A stretch of DNA of 64,000 nucleotides from Kineosporiaceae bacterium (GCA_016794595.1 JAEUJN010000082.1:47251-111250); one strand, 5' to 3'; positions 1 to 8,929 are shown, counted from the first letter of the stretch. The notes: a model not told the origin generated them from the sequence alone. Made by a program: numbers and translations.

Positions 1-1
1 G

Positions 2-772
2 ATGAGGGGCCTGCTCGCCGTCCTGCGGACCGCGTTGGCGGACGCCCTCGCTCGTCGGGGCGCCTTCTGGGCACAGATCGTGATGATGGTGCTCAACGAC
101 CTGGTGCTGATCGCCTTCTGGTTGATCTTCTTCTCCCGGGTGGACACGGTCCGCGGTTGGGACGGCCAGCGGGTGCTGGTGCTGTTCGCCGTGCTCGCCA
201 CGGGGGCCGGACTGGTGCTCGGCCTGCTGAGCAATTGCCGACGCATCCCGGAGGCGATCGTCCGGGGACGCCTGGACGAGACGCTCACCCTGCCCGTGCG
301 CCCGCTGCCCCACCTGCTGGTCAGCCGGGTGGACACGATCAACCTGGGCGACGTGGTGGTCGGGGTGAGCCTGTTCGCGCTGGTCGCTCATCCCACCCCG
401 TCCCGGGTTGCGCTGTTCGTGATCGGGACCTTGCTGGGGGCCGTGGTGTTCGCCTCGTTCCTGATCATCGCCGGCTCACTCGCGTTCTTCGTCAACCGGG
501 ACGAGCCGGCGGGCCTGGCGTTGCACGCCGTCCTGCTGTTCTCCTCCTACCCGGTGGACATCTTCACCGGACCGGCCAAGCTGCTGCTGTACACCGTCGT
601 CCCGGCGGCGTTCGTCGCCGCGGTCCCGGCCCGCCTGGTCGAGCAGCCGAGTGCCGCCGGAGCGGGGCTGATCCTCGCCGTCGCGGCCGGGTTCGCGGTG
701 GCGGCGTGGGCGGTGTTCACCCTGGGGTTGCGTCGGTACTCCTCCGGGTCGGTGTGGACCCGAGCGGCCTGA
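2..772 (+). CDS. ABC-2 type transporter permease
   Basis: A 256-residue integral membrane protein that resembles the ABC-2 permeases of the DUF990 type, which pair with a separate ATPase to export an unknown substrate. About six hydrophobic segments are visible (for example near residues 25-45, 60-80, 115-130, 137-160, 190-210 and 220-245). The N-terminus has the usual short cytoplasmic lead before the first helix. Only one base lies upstream of the ATG, so the ribosome-binding site and a possible longer start cannot be seen. The ATPase and sister permease probably lie to the left of the window. Substrate unknown. Confidence 0.72.
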   Translation: MRGLLAVLRTALADALARRGAFWAQIVMMVLNDLVLIAFWLIFFSRVDTVRGWDGQRVLVLFAVLATGAGLVLGLLSNCRRIPEAIVRGRLDETLTLPVRPLPHLLVSRVDTINLGDVVVGVSLFALVAHPTPSRVALFVIGTLLGAVVFASFLIIAGSLAFFVNRDEPAGLALHAVLLFSSYPVDIFTGPAKLLLYTVVPAAFVAAVPARLVEQPSAAGAGLILAVAAGFAVAAWAVFTLGLRRYSSGSVWTRAA

Positions 773-837
773 CGAGCGCGCTGTGGCCGGGCCGATCTGA
801 CCTTGTCGCCCCACCGGCCTGAGGACAGGATTGACTC

Positions 838-1191
838 ATGTCCGGATCCGAGGAGCGCGCCGTGAACCAGCCCGCCTACGGCTCACCTGGCCCGATCGAG
901 CCGAACGGCGAGTGGACCGTGCAGGACCGGCTGCGCGCGCAGGCAGTGAAGAACCTGAAGAAGAAGGCCGAGTTCCGCACCCACCTGGTGGTCTACCTGC
1001 TGGTGAACCTGCTCCTGGTGGTGATCTGGCTGACGGTGGGCATCTCCAGCGGGTCGTGGTACCCCTGGTTCATCTTCCCGATGTTCGGCTGGGGCATCGG
1101 GCTGGGCACCCACGCCTGGGACGCCTACAAGGGCGAGTCCGTGAGCGAGGCGCAGATCCGCGAGGAGATGCGACGGATCACCGGCGGCTGA
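838..1191 (+). CDS. 2TM domain-containing protein
   Basis: A 117-residue protein with a charged N-terminal half, a Lys-rich stretch (KNLKKKAEF) and two closely spaced transmembrane helices (about residues 60-78 and 84-100), followed by a short charged tail. This is the layout of the 2TM domain family, small membrane proteins sometimes found attached to histidine kinases and otherwise of unknown function. The ATG is preceded by GAGGACAGGA, which can serve as ribosome-binding site. It stands alone between the permease and a convergent monooxygenase-like gene. Confidence 0.7.
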   Translation: MSGSEERAVNQPAYGSPGPIEPNGEWTVQDRLRAQAVKNLKKKAEFRTHLVVYLLVNLLLVVIWLTVGISSGSWYPWFIFPMFGWGIGLGTHAWDAYKGESVSEAQIREEMRRITGG

Positions 1192-1223
1192 CCCCTCATG
1201 ATCGAGTCGTCACCCACGGCTCC

Positions 1224-1526
1224 TCAGGACACCGAGTTGCCCTCGAACACCAGCCGTTCGGTTCTCGCCAGCCGACGGCATCGCTCGCTCAGGGCGTGGT
1301 AGTCACCGGTGAACCGGGAGCAGAACCGCACCCAGTGGTCGGCGTCCAGCCATCGGTCGACGACCACGAACCGTCCCGACGGGTGGCCGTCGCGGAACAG
1401 CTCGCTGGCCTGGAAACCGCTTCCCCGGGCGAACAGCTCCCCCCAGGGCCCGTCCGGCCCGTACAGCGCCGTGAACTCGCGCCGATGCTCGGCGTCCACC
1501 TCGTACTCCCACACCCGGATGAACAC
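1224..1526 (-). CDS. Antibiotic biosynthesis monooxygenase-like (dimeric alpha/beta barrel) protein
   Basis: A 100-residue single-domain protein read from a GTG start. The opening (FIRVWEYEVDAEHRREFTALYGPDG) and the later FVVVDRWLDADHW stretch match the pattern of small ABM/EthD-like proteins: an Arg-Val-Trp beta strand, a helix containing a Phe-Tyr pair, then a second strand with a Trp. Members bind small hydrophobic substrates or quinones, and many have no known reaction. No catalytic residue can be assigned here. It has its own transcription direction, facing the 2TM gene. Confidence 0.55.
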   Translation of the reverse strand: MFIRVWEYEVDAEHRREFTALYGPDGPWGELFARGSGFQASELFRDGHPSGRFVVVDRWLDADHWVRFCSRFTGDYHALSERCRRLARTERLVFEGNSVS

Positions 1527-1687
1527 CCGGACAGTTCACACCTGCCCCGAGCCACGCGCCTGTCCAGGCGTGAGGTCCGGCGTCCGGAACCGACAGGGGA
1601 CGCGCGACGTCGATGTCGGGGCGACCACTCGGCCGCTGTGGATGGCAGGGTTGGGCGCACCACGGTGAGTCGATCGAGGAGTACGCG

Positions 1688-2476
1688 ATGGTCTTCAAGC
1701 GGATGATGCAGGCATTCGGGGTCGGCGGCCCCTCGGTGGACACCCGGCTGTCCAATCCGAACGCCTACCCCGGCGGGTACCTGGAGGGCGTGGTGCACGT
1801 CCAGGGCGGCGATCACGCCGTCGACATCGACTACCTCGCCCTCGGCCTGCTCACCCGGGTCGAGGTGGAGAGCGGCGACAGCGAGTGGTCGACCGACCAG
1901 GAGATCGCCCGGACGCCGATCACCGGACGCTTCGCCCTGGCCGCAGGGGAGCGCAAGGACATCCCGTTCCGGTTCGCCGTCCCGATCGAGACCCCGATCA
2001 CCCATGTCTACGGCCAGCCGCTGCGCGGCATGACGATGGGGCTGCGCACCGACCTCGAGGTCGCCCGGGCCCTGGACAAGGGCGACCTCGACCCGGTCGC
2101 GATCCACCCGCTCGCCGCCCAGGAGCGCATCCTGGAGGGCTTGGCACGCTTGGGCTTCCGGTTCAAGAAGGCCGATCTCGAGCGGGGCCGGATCCACGGC
2201 GCTCAGCAGATGCTGCCCTTCTACCAGGAGATCGAGTACTACGCGGCGCCGCAGTACGCCCGGGCCGTCAACGAACTCGAACTGACCTTCATCGCGACCC
2301 CCGCCGCGCTCCAGGTGATCCTCGAGATCGACAAGCGCGGGGGAATGTTCACCGAGGGACACGATGCGTACGGCCGGTTCACGGTGGACTACCAGTCCGC
2401 CCAGCACACCGACTGGGCGCGCGAGCTGGACGGCTGGCTCCAGCAGGCCGCCCAGCGGCGCGGCCTGTTCTTCTGA
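1688..2476 (+). CDS. Sporulation control protein Spo0M-like (arrestin fold)
   Basis: A 262-residue protein beginning MVFKRMMQAFGVGGPSVDT, typical of the SpoOM family (named for a Bacillus sporulation control protein; widespread in non-sporulating actinobacteria, where its role is unclear). The family fold is two arrestin-like beta sandwiches; the mid-protein segment RGMTMGLRTDLEVARALDKGD and the closing hydrophobic C-terminus fit. The ATG at 1688 is chosen over an upstream in-frame start because GAGGA sits 7 nt before it and the conserved sequence starts there. Probably cytosolic. It converges on the AHSA1 gene. Confidence 0.8.
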   Translation: MVFKRMMQAFGVGGPSVDTRLSNPNAYPGGYLEGVVHVQGGDHAVDIDYLALGLLTRVEVESGDSEWSTDQEIARTPITGRFALAAGERKDIPFRFAVPIETPITHVYGQPLRGMTMGLRTDLEVARALDKGDLDPVAIHPLAAQERILEGLARLGFRFKKADLERGRIHGAQQMLPFYQEIEYYAAPQYARAVNELELTFIATPAALQVILEIDKRGGMFTEGHDAYGRFTVDYQSAQHTDWARELDGWLQQAAQRRGLFF

Positions 2477-2515
2477 ACCCGGCGGCCCGGGCTCACCGCG
2501 AACCGGCCGGTGCGA

Positions 2516-3001
2516 TCAGGCGGCCAGCAGCTCGTCGATCTGCCCCAGGGCAGCAGTCATGCCCTCCTCCATGCCCATCTCGAGCAGCTGTTGCATGGCC
2601 TCGGCACTGGCATACCGGCTGCGGATCGTCATCACGGTGCCCGAGCCCTGGGGCTCGAGCCGGACCTGCACCGTGGTCACCGGCAGCTCGCGGTTCTCGT
2701 TGCCCTGTTCGTCGGAGAAGCCGTCCTCGAACTCGAGGCTGCCCGGTGCCTCCACGGTCAGCACGCGCCACCAGCCGTGGTACTTCTCTCCCTCGGGGCT
2801 GGTCATGTAGTAGCTGACCCGCCCGCCCGGGGCCAGGTCGTGATCGACCACGGTCGCCGGGTAGGTCGGCGGTCCCCACCAGCGCTCGAGCTGGCGCGGG
2901 TCGGTCCACACCTGCCAGACCCGGTCCACCGGGGCGGTAAACTCGGCGGTGATGGTCATGCTCAGGTCGTCGGGGTTCTTCTCGACAACGGTCACGGTCA
3001 T
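2516..3001 (-). CDS. SRPBCC / AHSA1 domain protein
   Basis: A 161-residue protein of the activator-of-Hsp90-ATPase-1-like (SRPBCC) family. Seen directly: FTAPVDRVWQVWTDPRQLERWWGP near residues 20-45 (helix-grip fold entry with the WWGP signature), then a beta-rich middle and a long C-terminal helix. These proteins bind hydrophobic ligands and very often sit next to an ArsR repressor, as here. The start codon overlaps the stop of the upstream ArsR gene (ATGA), so the two are translationally coupled. Ligand unknown. Confidence 0.85.
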   Translation of the reverse strand: MTVTVVEKNPDDLSMTITAEFTAPVDRVWQVWTDPRQLERWWGPPTYPATVVDHDLAPGGRVSYYMTSPEGEKYHGWWRVLTVEAPGSLEFEDGFSDEQGNENRELPVTTVQVRLEPQGSGTVMTIRSRYASAEAMQQLLEMGMEEGMTAALGQIDELLAA

Positions 3002-3339
3002 GCTGGGTCTCCTCGGTCGGGGTCGGCGAGCAGCTCGTCGATGCGGTCGACTCGCTGCCGCCAGCGGATCTCGAGCTGGTCGAGCGCCTCACGGATCTCG
3101 TGGACAGCGGCGGGGTTACCCCGAACCCGCTGTTCGCGACCCTGCTTGCGCTTGACCACCAGGCCTGCTCTCTCCAGGACGGCAACGTGCTTCTGGACTG
3201 CGGCAAAGCTCATCGGGAACATCCGGGCAAGTTGGGAGACGGAGTGCTCACCGGTCAGGGTCAGGGCCAGGATCTCCCGGCGCGTGCCGTCGGCGAGCGC
3301 CCCGAACAACAGGTCCGCGTGCCCAGAATCTACAACCAT
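2998..3339 (-). CDS. ArsR-family winged-helix regulator
   Basis: A 113-residue regulator with the ArsR-type sequence GALADGTRREILALTLTGEHSVSQLA, then the recognition helix region FAAVQKHVAVLERAGLV and the wing KRKQGREQRV. It lacks the Cys pairs of metal-sensing ArsR proteins, so it is more likely one of the AHSA1-linked repressors that respond to other signals. The start at 3339 is chosen because homology begins at MVVDSGHADLLFG. A longer in-frame start at 3366 is possible. It probably represses its own operon. The ACAACT/AGTTGT-like bases just before the start could be part of an operator. Confidence 0.85.
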   Translation of the reverse strand: MVVDSGHADLLFGALADGTRREILALTLTGEHSVSQLARMFPMSFAAVQKHVAVLERAGLVVKRKQGREQRVRGNPAAVHEIREALDQLEIRWRQRVDRIDELLADPDRGDPA

Positions 3340-3431
3340 TGAGTTGTACGTTATGCCCTCGCCCATCCCGGGGCAACCCCAGGCAGGCTCAGCCCGCGCG
3401 CGGCGAGCCGGCCTGCGCCACGATGGGGGCC

Positions 3432-3818
3432 ATGACGCAGCGGAACGTTCTCGGCGGCGAACTCGAGCCCTGCGGCAGCGACCCGATGACCGGGTTCTTC
3501 CGCGACGGCTGCTGCACCACCTCGGCGCAGGACCTGGGCAGCCACACCATCTGCGCCGTCGTCACCACCGAGTTCCTCGCCCATCAGCGCAGCATCGGCA
3601 ACGACCTGATCACCCCGATGCCCGCCTACCACTTCCCCGGGCTGGTCCCCGGCGATCGCTGGTGCGTCACCGCACGAAACTGGGCCCGGGCCTACGCGGA
3701 CGGCGTGGCCGCACCCGTCGTCCTGGCCTCGACCAACGAGGCGGTGCTCGACCTGGTGCCACTGGAGGCGCTGCGCGCGCACGCGGTCGACGTCCCCGCC
3801 GACCCCAGCTCTCTGTGA
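3432..3818 (+). CDS. DUF2237 family protein
   Basis: A 128-residue protein starting MTQRNVLGGELEPCGSDPMTG and containing the family signatures FFRDGCCTT, CAVVTTEFLA, GNDLITP and GLVPGDRWCV. DUF2237 proteins are small, cytosolic, widely conserved and of unknown function; the conserved cysteines suggest a metal or redox role, but this is inference. The start was set at the conserved MTQRN; an ATG three codons upstream is an alternative. Its stop overlaps the GTG start of the acetyltransferase (GTGA), indicating one transcript. Confidence 0.82.
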   Translation: MTQRNVLGGELEPCGSDPMTGFFRDGCCTTSAQDLGSHTICAVVTTEFLAHQRSIGNDLITPMPAYHFPGLVPGDRWCVTARNWARAYADGVAAPVVLASTNEAVLDLVPLEALRAHAVDVPADPSSL

Positions 3819-4363
3819 GTGAGCTGCGCACCCCCCGGTTGTGGTTGCGGCGCTGGCGTGAGGAGGACCGGGCACCCTTCGCGGCCATGAATGCCGATCC
3901 CCGGGTGATGCGGCACTTCCCCGCCCCGCTGGACCGCCAGGCCAGCGATGCCCTGCTGGATCGGATCGAAACCCATTTCGAGACCTTGGGTTTCGGGCTC
4001 TGGGCGGTCGAGGTGACCGGCGACGCGCCTGCGAGCGGGCTGATCGGGTTCACCGGGTTGATGCCGATGCCGGTCGGAGTCCCCGGCGCCGGCGGGATCG
4101 AGATCGGTTGGCGCCTGGCGGCTCACGCCTGGCACCGGGGCTACGCCACCGAGGCGGCGAGCGCCGTCCGCGATCTCGCCCTGGGCGAGCTGGGGCTGGA
4201 CGAGCTGTGGTCGATGACCGCCGTGCTCAACCGGCCATCCCGAGCGGTGATGCGACGGCTCGGCATGGACCACCACGCCACGTTCGAGCACCCCGCCCTG
4301 CCACCCGGCCATCGCCTGCGCCCCCACGTGGTCCACCACCTGAGCCGCGACCGAGAACGCTGA
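3815..4363 (+). CDS. GNAT-family N-acetyltransferase
   Basis: A 182-residue acetyltransferase of the RimJ/RimL-like GNAT group. Seen: LRTPRLWLRRWREEDRAPFAAMNADPRVMRHF at the N-terminus, GLIGFTGL in the central sheet, and the acetyl-CoA-binding region IGWRLAAHAWHRGYATEA (Q/RxxGxG/A-type loop). The C-terminal VLNRPSRAVMRRLGM is the usual closing motif. It begins with GTG overlapping the DUF2237 stop codon by four bases, so expression is coupled. Substrate unknown: such enzymes modify protein N-termini, amino acids or small amines. Confidence 0.85.
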   Translation: MSELRTPRLWLRRWREEDRAPFAAMNADPRVMRHFPAPLDRQASDALLDRIETHFETLGFGLWAVEVTGDAPASGLIGFTGLMPMPVGVPGAGGIEIGWRLAAHAWHRGYATEAASAVRDLALGELGLDELWSMTAVLNRPSRAVMRRLGMDHHATFEHPALPPGHRLRPHVVHHLSRDRER

Positions 4364-4379
4364 ACAGCGCTCGATCACC

Positions 4380-5750
4380 TCAGCACTCGATCACGTTCAC
4401 GGCCAGGCCGCCGCGTGAGGTCTCCTTGTACTTCACCTTCATGTCGGCACCGGTCTCGCGCATGGTCTTCACCACGTTGTCGAGGCTGACCACGTGGGTG
4501 CCGTCGCCGCGCAGGGCCATCCGGACGGCGTTGATCGCCTTCACCGCGGCCATCGCGTTGCGCTCGATGCAGGGGATCTGTACCAGCCCGCCCACCGGGT
4601 CGCAGGTCAGCCCGAGGTTGTGCTCCATGGCGATCTCGGCGGCGTTCTCGACCTGACCCGGGGTGCCGCCCATTGCCTCGGCCAGCCCGGCAGCGGCCAT
4701 CGAGCAGGCCGAGCCGACCTCGCCCTGACACCCCACCTCGGCCCCCGAGATCGAGGCCGTGGTCTTGTAGATCACCCCGATCGCGCCCGCCGTGAGCAGG
4801 AAGCGCACCACGCCGTCGTCGGTCGAGCCGGGCACGAAATTGCGGTAGTAGTGCAGCACCGCGGGGATGATCCCGGCGGCCCCGTTGGTCGGCGCGGTCA
4901 CCACCCGTCCCCCGGCGGCGTTCTCCTCGTTGACGGCCAGCGCGTAGAGGTTCACCCAGTCCATCGCGTGCAGCGGGTCGTGCCACTGCCCGGCCTCGGC
5001 GGTCAGCTGGGTGAACAGCGCGTGCGCGCGCCGCTCCACCCGCAACCCGCCGGGCAGCACGCCGTCCGTCGCGCAGCCCCGCCGGACGCAGGCCTGCATG
5101 ACCTGCCAGATCGCCAGCAGGCCGTCGTGGATCTCGGCCTCACTGCGCCAGGCCAACTCGTTGCGGCGCATCACCTCGCTGATCGACAGGCCGTGCTCCC
5201 GGGTCAGGGCCAGCAACCGATCACCCGTGCTGAACGGCATCGGCAACGCCGTGGCGTCCGGGGCCACCGGCTCGGCGCCGTCCTCGCCCGCCACGAATCC
5301 GCCACCGACCGAGTAGTAGATCCGCGCGGTCAGTTCGGACCCGTCCGCACCGAGCGCGGCGAAGCGCATCCCGTTGGGGTGCAACGGAAGTGTCCGGCGC
5401 CGGTGCATCACGACGTCCTCGTCGAGGTCGAACGGCAGCTCGCGCCCGCCGGCCAGCCGCAGCACCCCGGCGGCGCGCACCGCGGCCACCATCGCCGGCG
5501 CCGCATCGACGTCCACGCTCTCGGGCGCCTCACCCATCAGGCCCAGGACGACGGCACCGACGCTGCCGTGGCCGTGCCCGGTCGCCCCGAGCGAACCGAA
5601 CAGTTCGGCACGCACGCGCGCCACGCCGTCCAGCAGGTGTTCGGCGGCCAGCCGCTCGGTGAACATCCGCGCGGCCCGCATCGGGCCGACGGTGTGCGAG
5701 CTCGACGGCCCGATGCCGATCGAGAACAGGTCGAACACACTGATCGCCAT
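4380..5750 (-). CDS. sdaA: L-serine ammonia-lyase, iron-sulfur dependent, single chain
   Basis: A 456-residue enzyme that converts L-serine to pyruvate and ammonia. It is the fused form with beta and alpha domains in one chain. Seen: the N-terminal signature [18 protein letters not shown] (residues 10-27), and in the C-terminal domain Cys341, Cys383 and Cys394, which fit the three ligands of the [4Fe-4S] cluster in this family ([26 protein letters not shown]). The start at 5750 matches the conserved [12 protein letters not shown]. Length is normal. It is transcribed alone, convergent with the acetyltransferase gene and divergent from the CPBP gene. Confidence 0.95.
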   Translation of the reverse strand: MAISVFDLFSIGIGPSSSHTVGPMRAARMFTERLAAEHLLDGVARVRAELFGSLGATGHGHGSVGAVVLGLMGEAPESVDVDAAPAMVAAVRAAGVLRLAGGRELPFDLDEDVVMHRRRTLPLHPNGMRFAALGADGSELTARIYYSVGGGFVAGEDGAEPVAPDATALPMPFSTGDRLLALTREHGLSISEVMRRNELAWRSEAEIHDGLLAIWQVMQACVRRGCATDGVLPGGLRVERRAHALFTQLTAEAGQWHDPLHAMDWVNLYALAVNEENAAGGRVVTAPTNGAAGIIPAVLHYYRNFVPGSTDDGVVRFLLTAGAIGVIYKTTASISGAEVGCQGEVGSACSMAAAGLAEAMGGTPGQVENAAEIAMEHNLGLTCDPVGGLVQIPCIERNAMAAVKAINAVRMALRGDGTHVVSLDNVVKTMRETGADMKVKYKETSRGGLAVNVIEC

Positions 5751-5800
5751 GAATGCTCGCTCCGGTCCGGCGCAGGGACGCGACGTTGGATGATGGCCCC

Positions 5801-6601
5801 ATGAGCGTCCCCGCGCAACCAGGCGACGCAACCCCACCCGAGCGCGCGGCCCGGCGGCGGCTGATCGCCGAGATCTGGATCGTGCTCGGGGTGTCCCTGG
5901 CGGCCTCGGCGCTCTACGCCGTGATCGACCTGGTCGGCAAGCTCACCGCCGGCCCGCCCCTGGCCGCCCAGACCGCGACAGTCAACCGCTCGGTCACCCC
6001 CCGGCCCTACCTCGACCTGAGCTACCAGCTGGCCGGGATCGCGGTCACGCTGGTGCCCGTCGTCCTGGTGGTCTGGTTGCTCTCGCAGCCGGCCGGTGAC
6101 CTGGTGCGCTCGGGGGCTCGCCGGATCGGGCTGGACGGCGCGGCACCGGGGCGCGACCTGCTGCACGGTGCCGGGCTGGCGGCGGTGATCGGGATCCCGG
6201 GGCTGGCCTTCTACCTGGTCGGCCGTGAGCTGGGGATCACGGTGAGCGTGGTTGCCTCGGCCCTGAACGCGCACTGGTGGACGGTGCCGGTCCTGATCCT
6301 GCAGGCGGTCAAGAACGCCGCCCTCGAGGAGGTGATCGTGGTCGGCTACCTGCTGACCCGTCTGCAGCGGATCGGCTGGCCGACCTGGGCCGCGTTCGGC
6401 GCGAGCGCCGTCCTGCGCGGGGCCTATCACCTCTACCAGGGGTTCGGCCCGTTCCTCGGCAACCTGGTGATGGGCCTGGTGTTCGCCGAGTACTTCCGCC
6501 GGCGCAGGCGGGTGATGCCGCTGGTGATCGCCCACACGCTGCTCGACATCGTGGCGTTCGTGGGCTACCAGTTGTTCGCCGAGGTCCTCGGCCTAGCCTG
6601 A
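5801..6601 (+). CDS. CPBP family intramembrane metalloprotease
   Basis: A 266-residue polytopic membrane protein with about seven hydrophobic segments. The C-terminal half carries the CPBP (CAAX protease and bacteriocin-processing) pattern: [16 protein letters not shown] (the EExxx motif), then RGAYHLYQG, and [12 protein letters not shown] with the conserved His. These glutamate/histidine residues form the membrane-embedded active site in the family. Bacterial members are linked to peptide maturation or immunity, but no substrate is evident here. The usual Arg of the EExxxR motif is replaced by Gly, as in many actinobacterial members. It starts only 50 bp from the divergent sdaA. Confidence 0.82.
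   Translation: MSVPAQPGDATPPERAARRRLIAEIWIVLGVSLAASALYAVIDLVGKLTAGPPLAAQTATVNRSVTPRPYLDLSYQLAGIAVTLVPVVLVVWLLSQPAGDLVRSGARRIGLDGAAPGRDLLHGAGLAAVIGIPGLAFYLVGRELGITVSVVASALNAHWWTVPVLILQAVKNAALEEVIVVGYLLTRLQRIGWPTWAAFGASAVLRGAYHLYQGFGPFLGNLVMGLVFAEYFRRRRRVMPLVIAHTLLDIVAFVGYQLFAEVLGLA
6594..6599 (+). promoter_or_regulatory. Leaderless-type -10 element for the lipoprotein gene
   Basis: TAGCCT ends 7 nt before the ATG at 6607, the spacing expected when transcription starts at the start codon. The element overlaps the last codons of the CPBP gene. No ribosome-binding site is visible for the lipoprotein gene. Confidence 0.4.
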
Positions 6602-6606
6602 GGGTC

Positions 6607-7191
6607 ATGTCGGTGACCCTGCGAATGACTCGCCCCATGACCCGCTCCGCGACTCGCTCCGCGACTCGCCCCGCGACCCGCTGCGCCGCGGCGTCCGCCG
6701 TGCTGGGCGCTCTCCTGCTCGCCGGGTGTCAGGGCAGCGAGCCGCAGGCCGCCCCATCCCCGTCCACCTTCCCAGTGGCGTCCACGTCCACGGTGACGAC
6801 GGTGACCTCGGCGGCACCCTCTGCCACCACGGGCGCGCCGTCCTCGCCCGCGTCCTCCCCGTCGAGGCCGGCGGCGCCGTCCGGCACCGGCACCGGAGAC
6901 CCGGAGCAGATCCCCGATCCCTACCGCGGCAGCTGGAACCTCTCCCCTCAGGACTGCGGCACCGAGAGTGAGGGGCGGCTCGAGATCGAGGCCGACCGGA
7001 TCACCTTCTACGAGTCGCGCGGCGAGGTCACCCGGCTCTCCCGCGAGGGCGAGATCCTGACCACCGTCCTGGCGCTGACCGGCGAGGGCACCAGCTGGAC
7101 CGAGACCTACCGCTGGCAGCTCTCGGCGGACGGCGCCCAGCTCACCGAACTCGGCACCGGAAGCGTGCGCCGGCGCTGCCCCGGGTCATGA
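6607..7191 (+). CDS. Putative secreted lipoprotein
   Basis: A 194-residue protein with a lipoprotein signal: basic N-terminus rich in Thr-Arg repeats, hydrophobic core AVLGALLLAGC, and Cys as the predicted lipidated residue. A Ser/Thr/Pro-rich linker of roughly 60 residues follows, then a small compact domain (DPYRGSWNLSPQDCGTESEGRLEIE to the C-terminus) with two Cys that could pair. Function unknown; the domain looks like a small beta-rich lipocalin-like or META-like unit, but I cannot assign it. The N-terminal Thr-Arg stretch is encoded by a 12-bp tandem repeat, so the true start could also be the second or third ATG. Confidence 0.65.
   Translation: MSVTLRMTRPMTRSATRSATRPATRCAAASAVLGALLLAGCQGSEPQAAPSPSTFPVASTSTVTTVTSAAPSATTGAPSSPASSPSRPAAPSGTGTGDPEQIPDPYRGSWNLSPQDCGTESEGRLEIEADRITFYESRGEVTRLSREGEILTTVLALTGEGTSWTETYRWQLSADGAQLTELGTGSVRRRCPGS
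6625..6684 (+). repeat. 12-bp tandem repeat (about 5 units) in the lipoprotein signal region
   Basis: Five units of the type gcgactcgctcc in tandem, encoding MTRP-MTRS-ATRS-ATRP-ATRC. In-frame unit changes would lengthen or shorten the basic N-region of the signal peptide without breaking the gene. Confidence 0.8.
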
Positions 7192-7252
7192 CCGCCGGCC
7201 CGCTGCCGTCGGCGTCGGTTTCGGCGGCCGCGACCGCGCCGGCCGCGAGAGC

Positions 7253-8164
7253 ATGGCCCGCATGGTGATCGACAGCGGGATCAGCCCGGACCTGGCGGAC
7301 AGCTACGCCCGGGACGGCGTGGCGCTGGTGCGAGGGGTGCTCTCCCCCGAGGAGGTCGAGCTCGCCCGCACCGGAATCGAGCGAGTGCTCGCCCACCCCG
7401 GGCCGCTGGCCCTGGTCGCCAGCGGCCCCGACGACCCGGGCCGCTTCGTCGAGGACTTCCGGCGGTGGCAGGACGTGCCCGAGATCGAGGCCCTGGCCCT
7501 GCGCTCGCGGGTGGGCCGGATCGCCGCCGCCCTGATGCGGGCCGCCGCCGGTTCGGCCGGCACGGCCGACAGCTCCCCCGGCGACCCGACTGACGACGCG
7601 GCGGCCGGCCCGGTGCGCTTCTTCCACGACCACGTGCTGGTCAAGGAAGGGCACACCCACCAACGCACGCCCTGGCACCAGGACCAGCCGTACTACAACG
7701 TCGACGGGATGGGCACCTCGGCCTGGATCCCGGTCGACCCGGTGCCCGAGGCCGGCTGCCTGGAGCTGGTCGCCGCCACTCACCGGGGGCCGTGGCTCAT
7801 GCCGCGCACCTTTCTCACCGGCGAGGCCCGGTGGTTCCCCGAGGGATCCCTGGCCGAGCTGCCGGACATCGACGCCGACCGCACCGCCTTCGACATCCGG
7901 CGCTTCGACCTCGCCCCGGGGGACGCGATCTTCTTCGACTTCCTCACCGTGCACGGCGCGCCCGGGTTCCCGTTCGCCGGACGGCGCCGGGTGCTGTCCC
8001 TGCGCTACCTGTCCCCGGCGAGCCGGCACGCTCCGCGGCGCTGGCGCACCTCGCCGCCGTTCGAGGGCCTGGACGCCGAACTGGCCGCCGGGGCCGAACT
8101 CGACCACCCGCTGTTCCCGGTGGTGGAGCCCGCCGAACCGGCCCGCCCGGATCGCCTCCCCTAG
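7253..8164 (+). CDS. Phytanoyl-CoA dioxygenase (PhyH)-family protein
   Basis: A 303-residue Fe(II)/2-oxoglutarate oxygenase candidate. Seen: the N-terminal segment YARDGVALVRGVLSPEEVE, the metal-binding His and Asp in TPWHQDQPYYN, the second metal His in FLTVHGAPGF, and the downstream Arg (RRRVLSLRY) that binds 2-oxoglutarate in the family. All three metal ligands are present, so it should be active. Substrates in this family range from fatty acyl-CoAs to ectoine and natural-product intermediates, and none can be inferred here. The start is uncertain between ATG 7253 and ATG 7262. Confidence 0.85.
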   Translation: MARMVIDSGISPDLADSYARDGVALVRGVLSPEEVELARTGIERVLAHPGPLALVASGPDDPGRFVEDFRRWQDVPEIEALALRSRVGRIAAALMRAAAGSAGTADSSPGDPTDDAAAGPVRFFHDHVLVKEGHTHQRTPWHQDQPYYNVDGMGTSAWIPVDPVPEAGCLELVAATHRGPWLMPRTFLTGEARWFPEGSLAELPDIDADRTAFDIRRFDLAPGDAIFFDFLTVHGAPGFPFAGRRRVLSLRYLSPASRHAPRRWRTSPPFEGLDAELAAGAELDHPLFPVVEPAEPARPDRLP

Positions 8165-8167
8165 GCT
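8162..8167 (+). promoter_or_regulatory. Leaderless-type -10 element
   Basis: TAGGCT lies 6 nt before the GTG at 8174, matching the TAnnnT spacing used by leaderless actinobacterial transcripts. It overlaps the PhyH stop codon region. Confidence 0.4.
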
Positions 8168-8173
8168 CCGGGG

Positions 8174-8869
8174 GTGGTCGAGCGGGGGCAGGGGCAGCGG
8201 CCTCGGCGGCGAGCCGGGGTGTCCGTGATCGTCGCGGTGTGCTGCGCGGCGTCCGGCTGCTCGAGCGGCGACCACGTTCCCGCGATGACCAGCTCGAGCA
8301 CTGCCCCCTCGAGCGCTCCTCCCTCGAGCGCTCCCCCCTCGAGCGCTGCCCCCTCGACCGCTGGACGAGAGCTGAGCGGGGTCTTCACCACCGGCTACAG
8401 CTGGTTCGACAACACCCCTGCCGGCTCGGCCCTGATCTCCCACCCGCGACGGCACCAGCGGGCCGGCGGCCTCGGGACCTACGAGGACCCGATCACGCTG
8501 GCCGTCGGGCACTCCCGGGCCTCGGGCCGGCACGTCCTCGATCTGCCGGCGGGCACCAGGGTGTACGTGGCGCACGTGCGGCGCTACTTCATCGTCGAGG
8601 ACACCTGCGGTGACGGCCCCCGCCCTCAGGACGGCCCGTGCCACGACCTGTCCGAGGCGCCGGCGGGGGCTCGCCTGTGGCTCGACCTGTACGTGGGCGG
8701 CGGCGAGGGGGACCGACGCGAGGACGTGCAGGCCTGCGCCCGGACGATCACCTCGGCGGCGAGCAGCCTGCACACCGTGGTGATCGACCCGGGTCCGGGC
8801 AGGCCCGTGGTGACGGGCCCGTTGTTCGGCGAGGACGGCTGCACGCCGGTGTTCCGCGACCGCGGCTGA
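8174..8869 (+). CDS. Putative lipoprotein with a double-psi-beta-barrel-like domain
   Basis: A 231-residue exported protein. After a basic N-terminus and hydrophobic core ending in AASGC (lipobox-like), a Ser/Pro/Ala linker of about 30 residues is followed by a domain with TTGYSWFDNTPAGSA, GGLGTYEDPITLAV, LPAGTRVYVAHVRRYFIVEDTCGDG and ARLWLDLYVGG. The pattern of a small-molecule-like tunnel, Tyr-Ile-Val-Glu-Asp and conserved Cys recalls secreted DPBB/3D-type domains seen in bacteria and fungi. Catalytic function unknown. The GTG start follows a leaderless-type promoter. Confidence 0.62.
   Translation: MVERGQGQRPRRRAGVSVIVAVCCAASGCSSGDHVPAMTSSSTAPSSAPPSSAPPSSAAPSTAGRELSGVFTTGYSWFDNTPAGSALISHPRRHQRAGGLGTYEDPITLAVGHSRASGRHVLDLPAGTRVYVAHVRRYFIVEDTCGDGPRPQDGPCHDLSEAPAGARLWLDLYVGGGEGDRREDVQACARTITSAASSLHTVVIDPGPGRPVVTGPLFGEDGCTPVFRDRG
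8293..8352 (+). repeat. 15-bp tandem repeat (4 units) in the lipoprotein linker
   Basis: Four units of ctcgagcgctccccc with few mismatches, encoding the low-complexity linker SSTAP-SSAPP-SSAPP-SSAAP. The unit length keeps the frame, so copy-number change would alter only linker length. Confidence 0.85.
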
Positions 8870-8917
8870 CCGCACCACGGCGCCGCGTCCAGGGCACAGC
8901 CCGAGACCCGGCCCGAG

Positions 8918-8923
8918 TAGGTT
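8918..8923 (+). promoter_or_regulatory. Leaderless-type -10 element for ribokinase
   Basis: TAGGTT with 6 nt (gcgctc) before the ATG at 8930. No purine-rich ribosome-binding site lies in the gap. Confidence 0.4.
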
Positions 8924-8929
8924 GCGCTC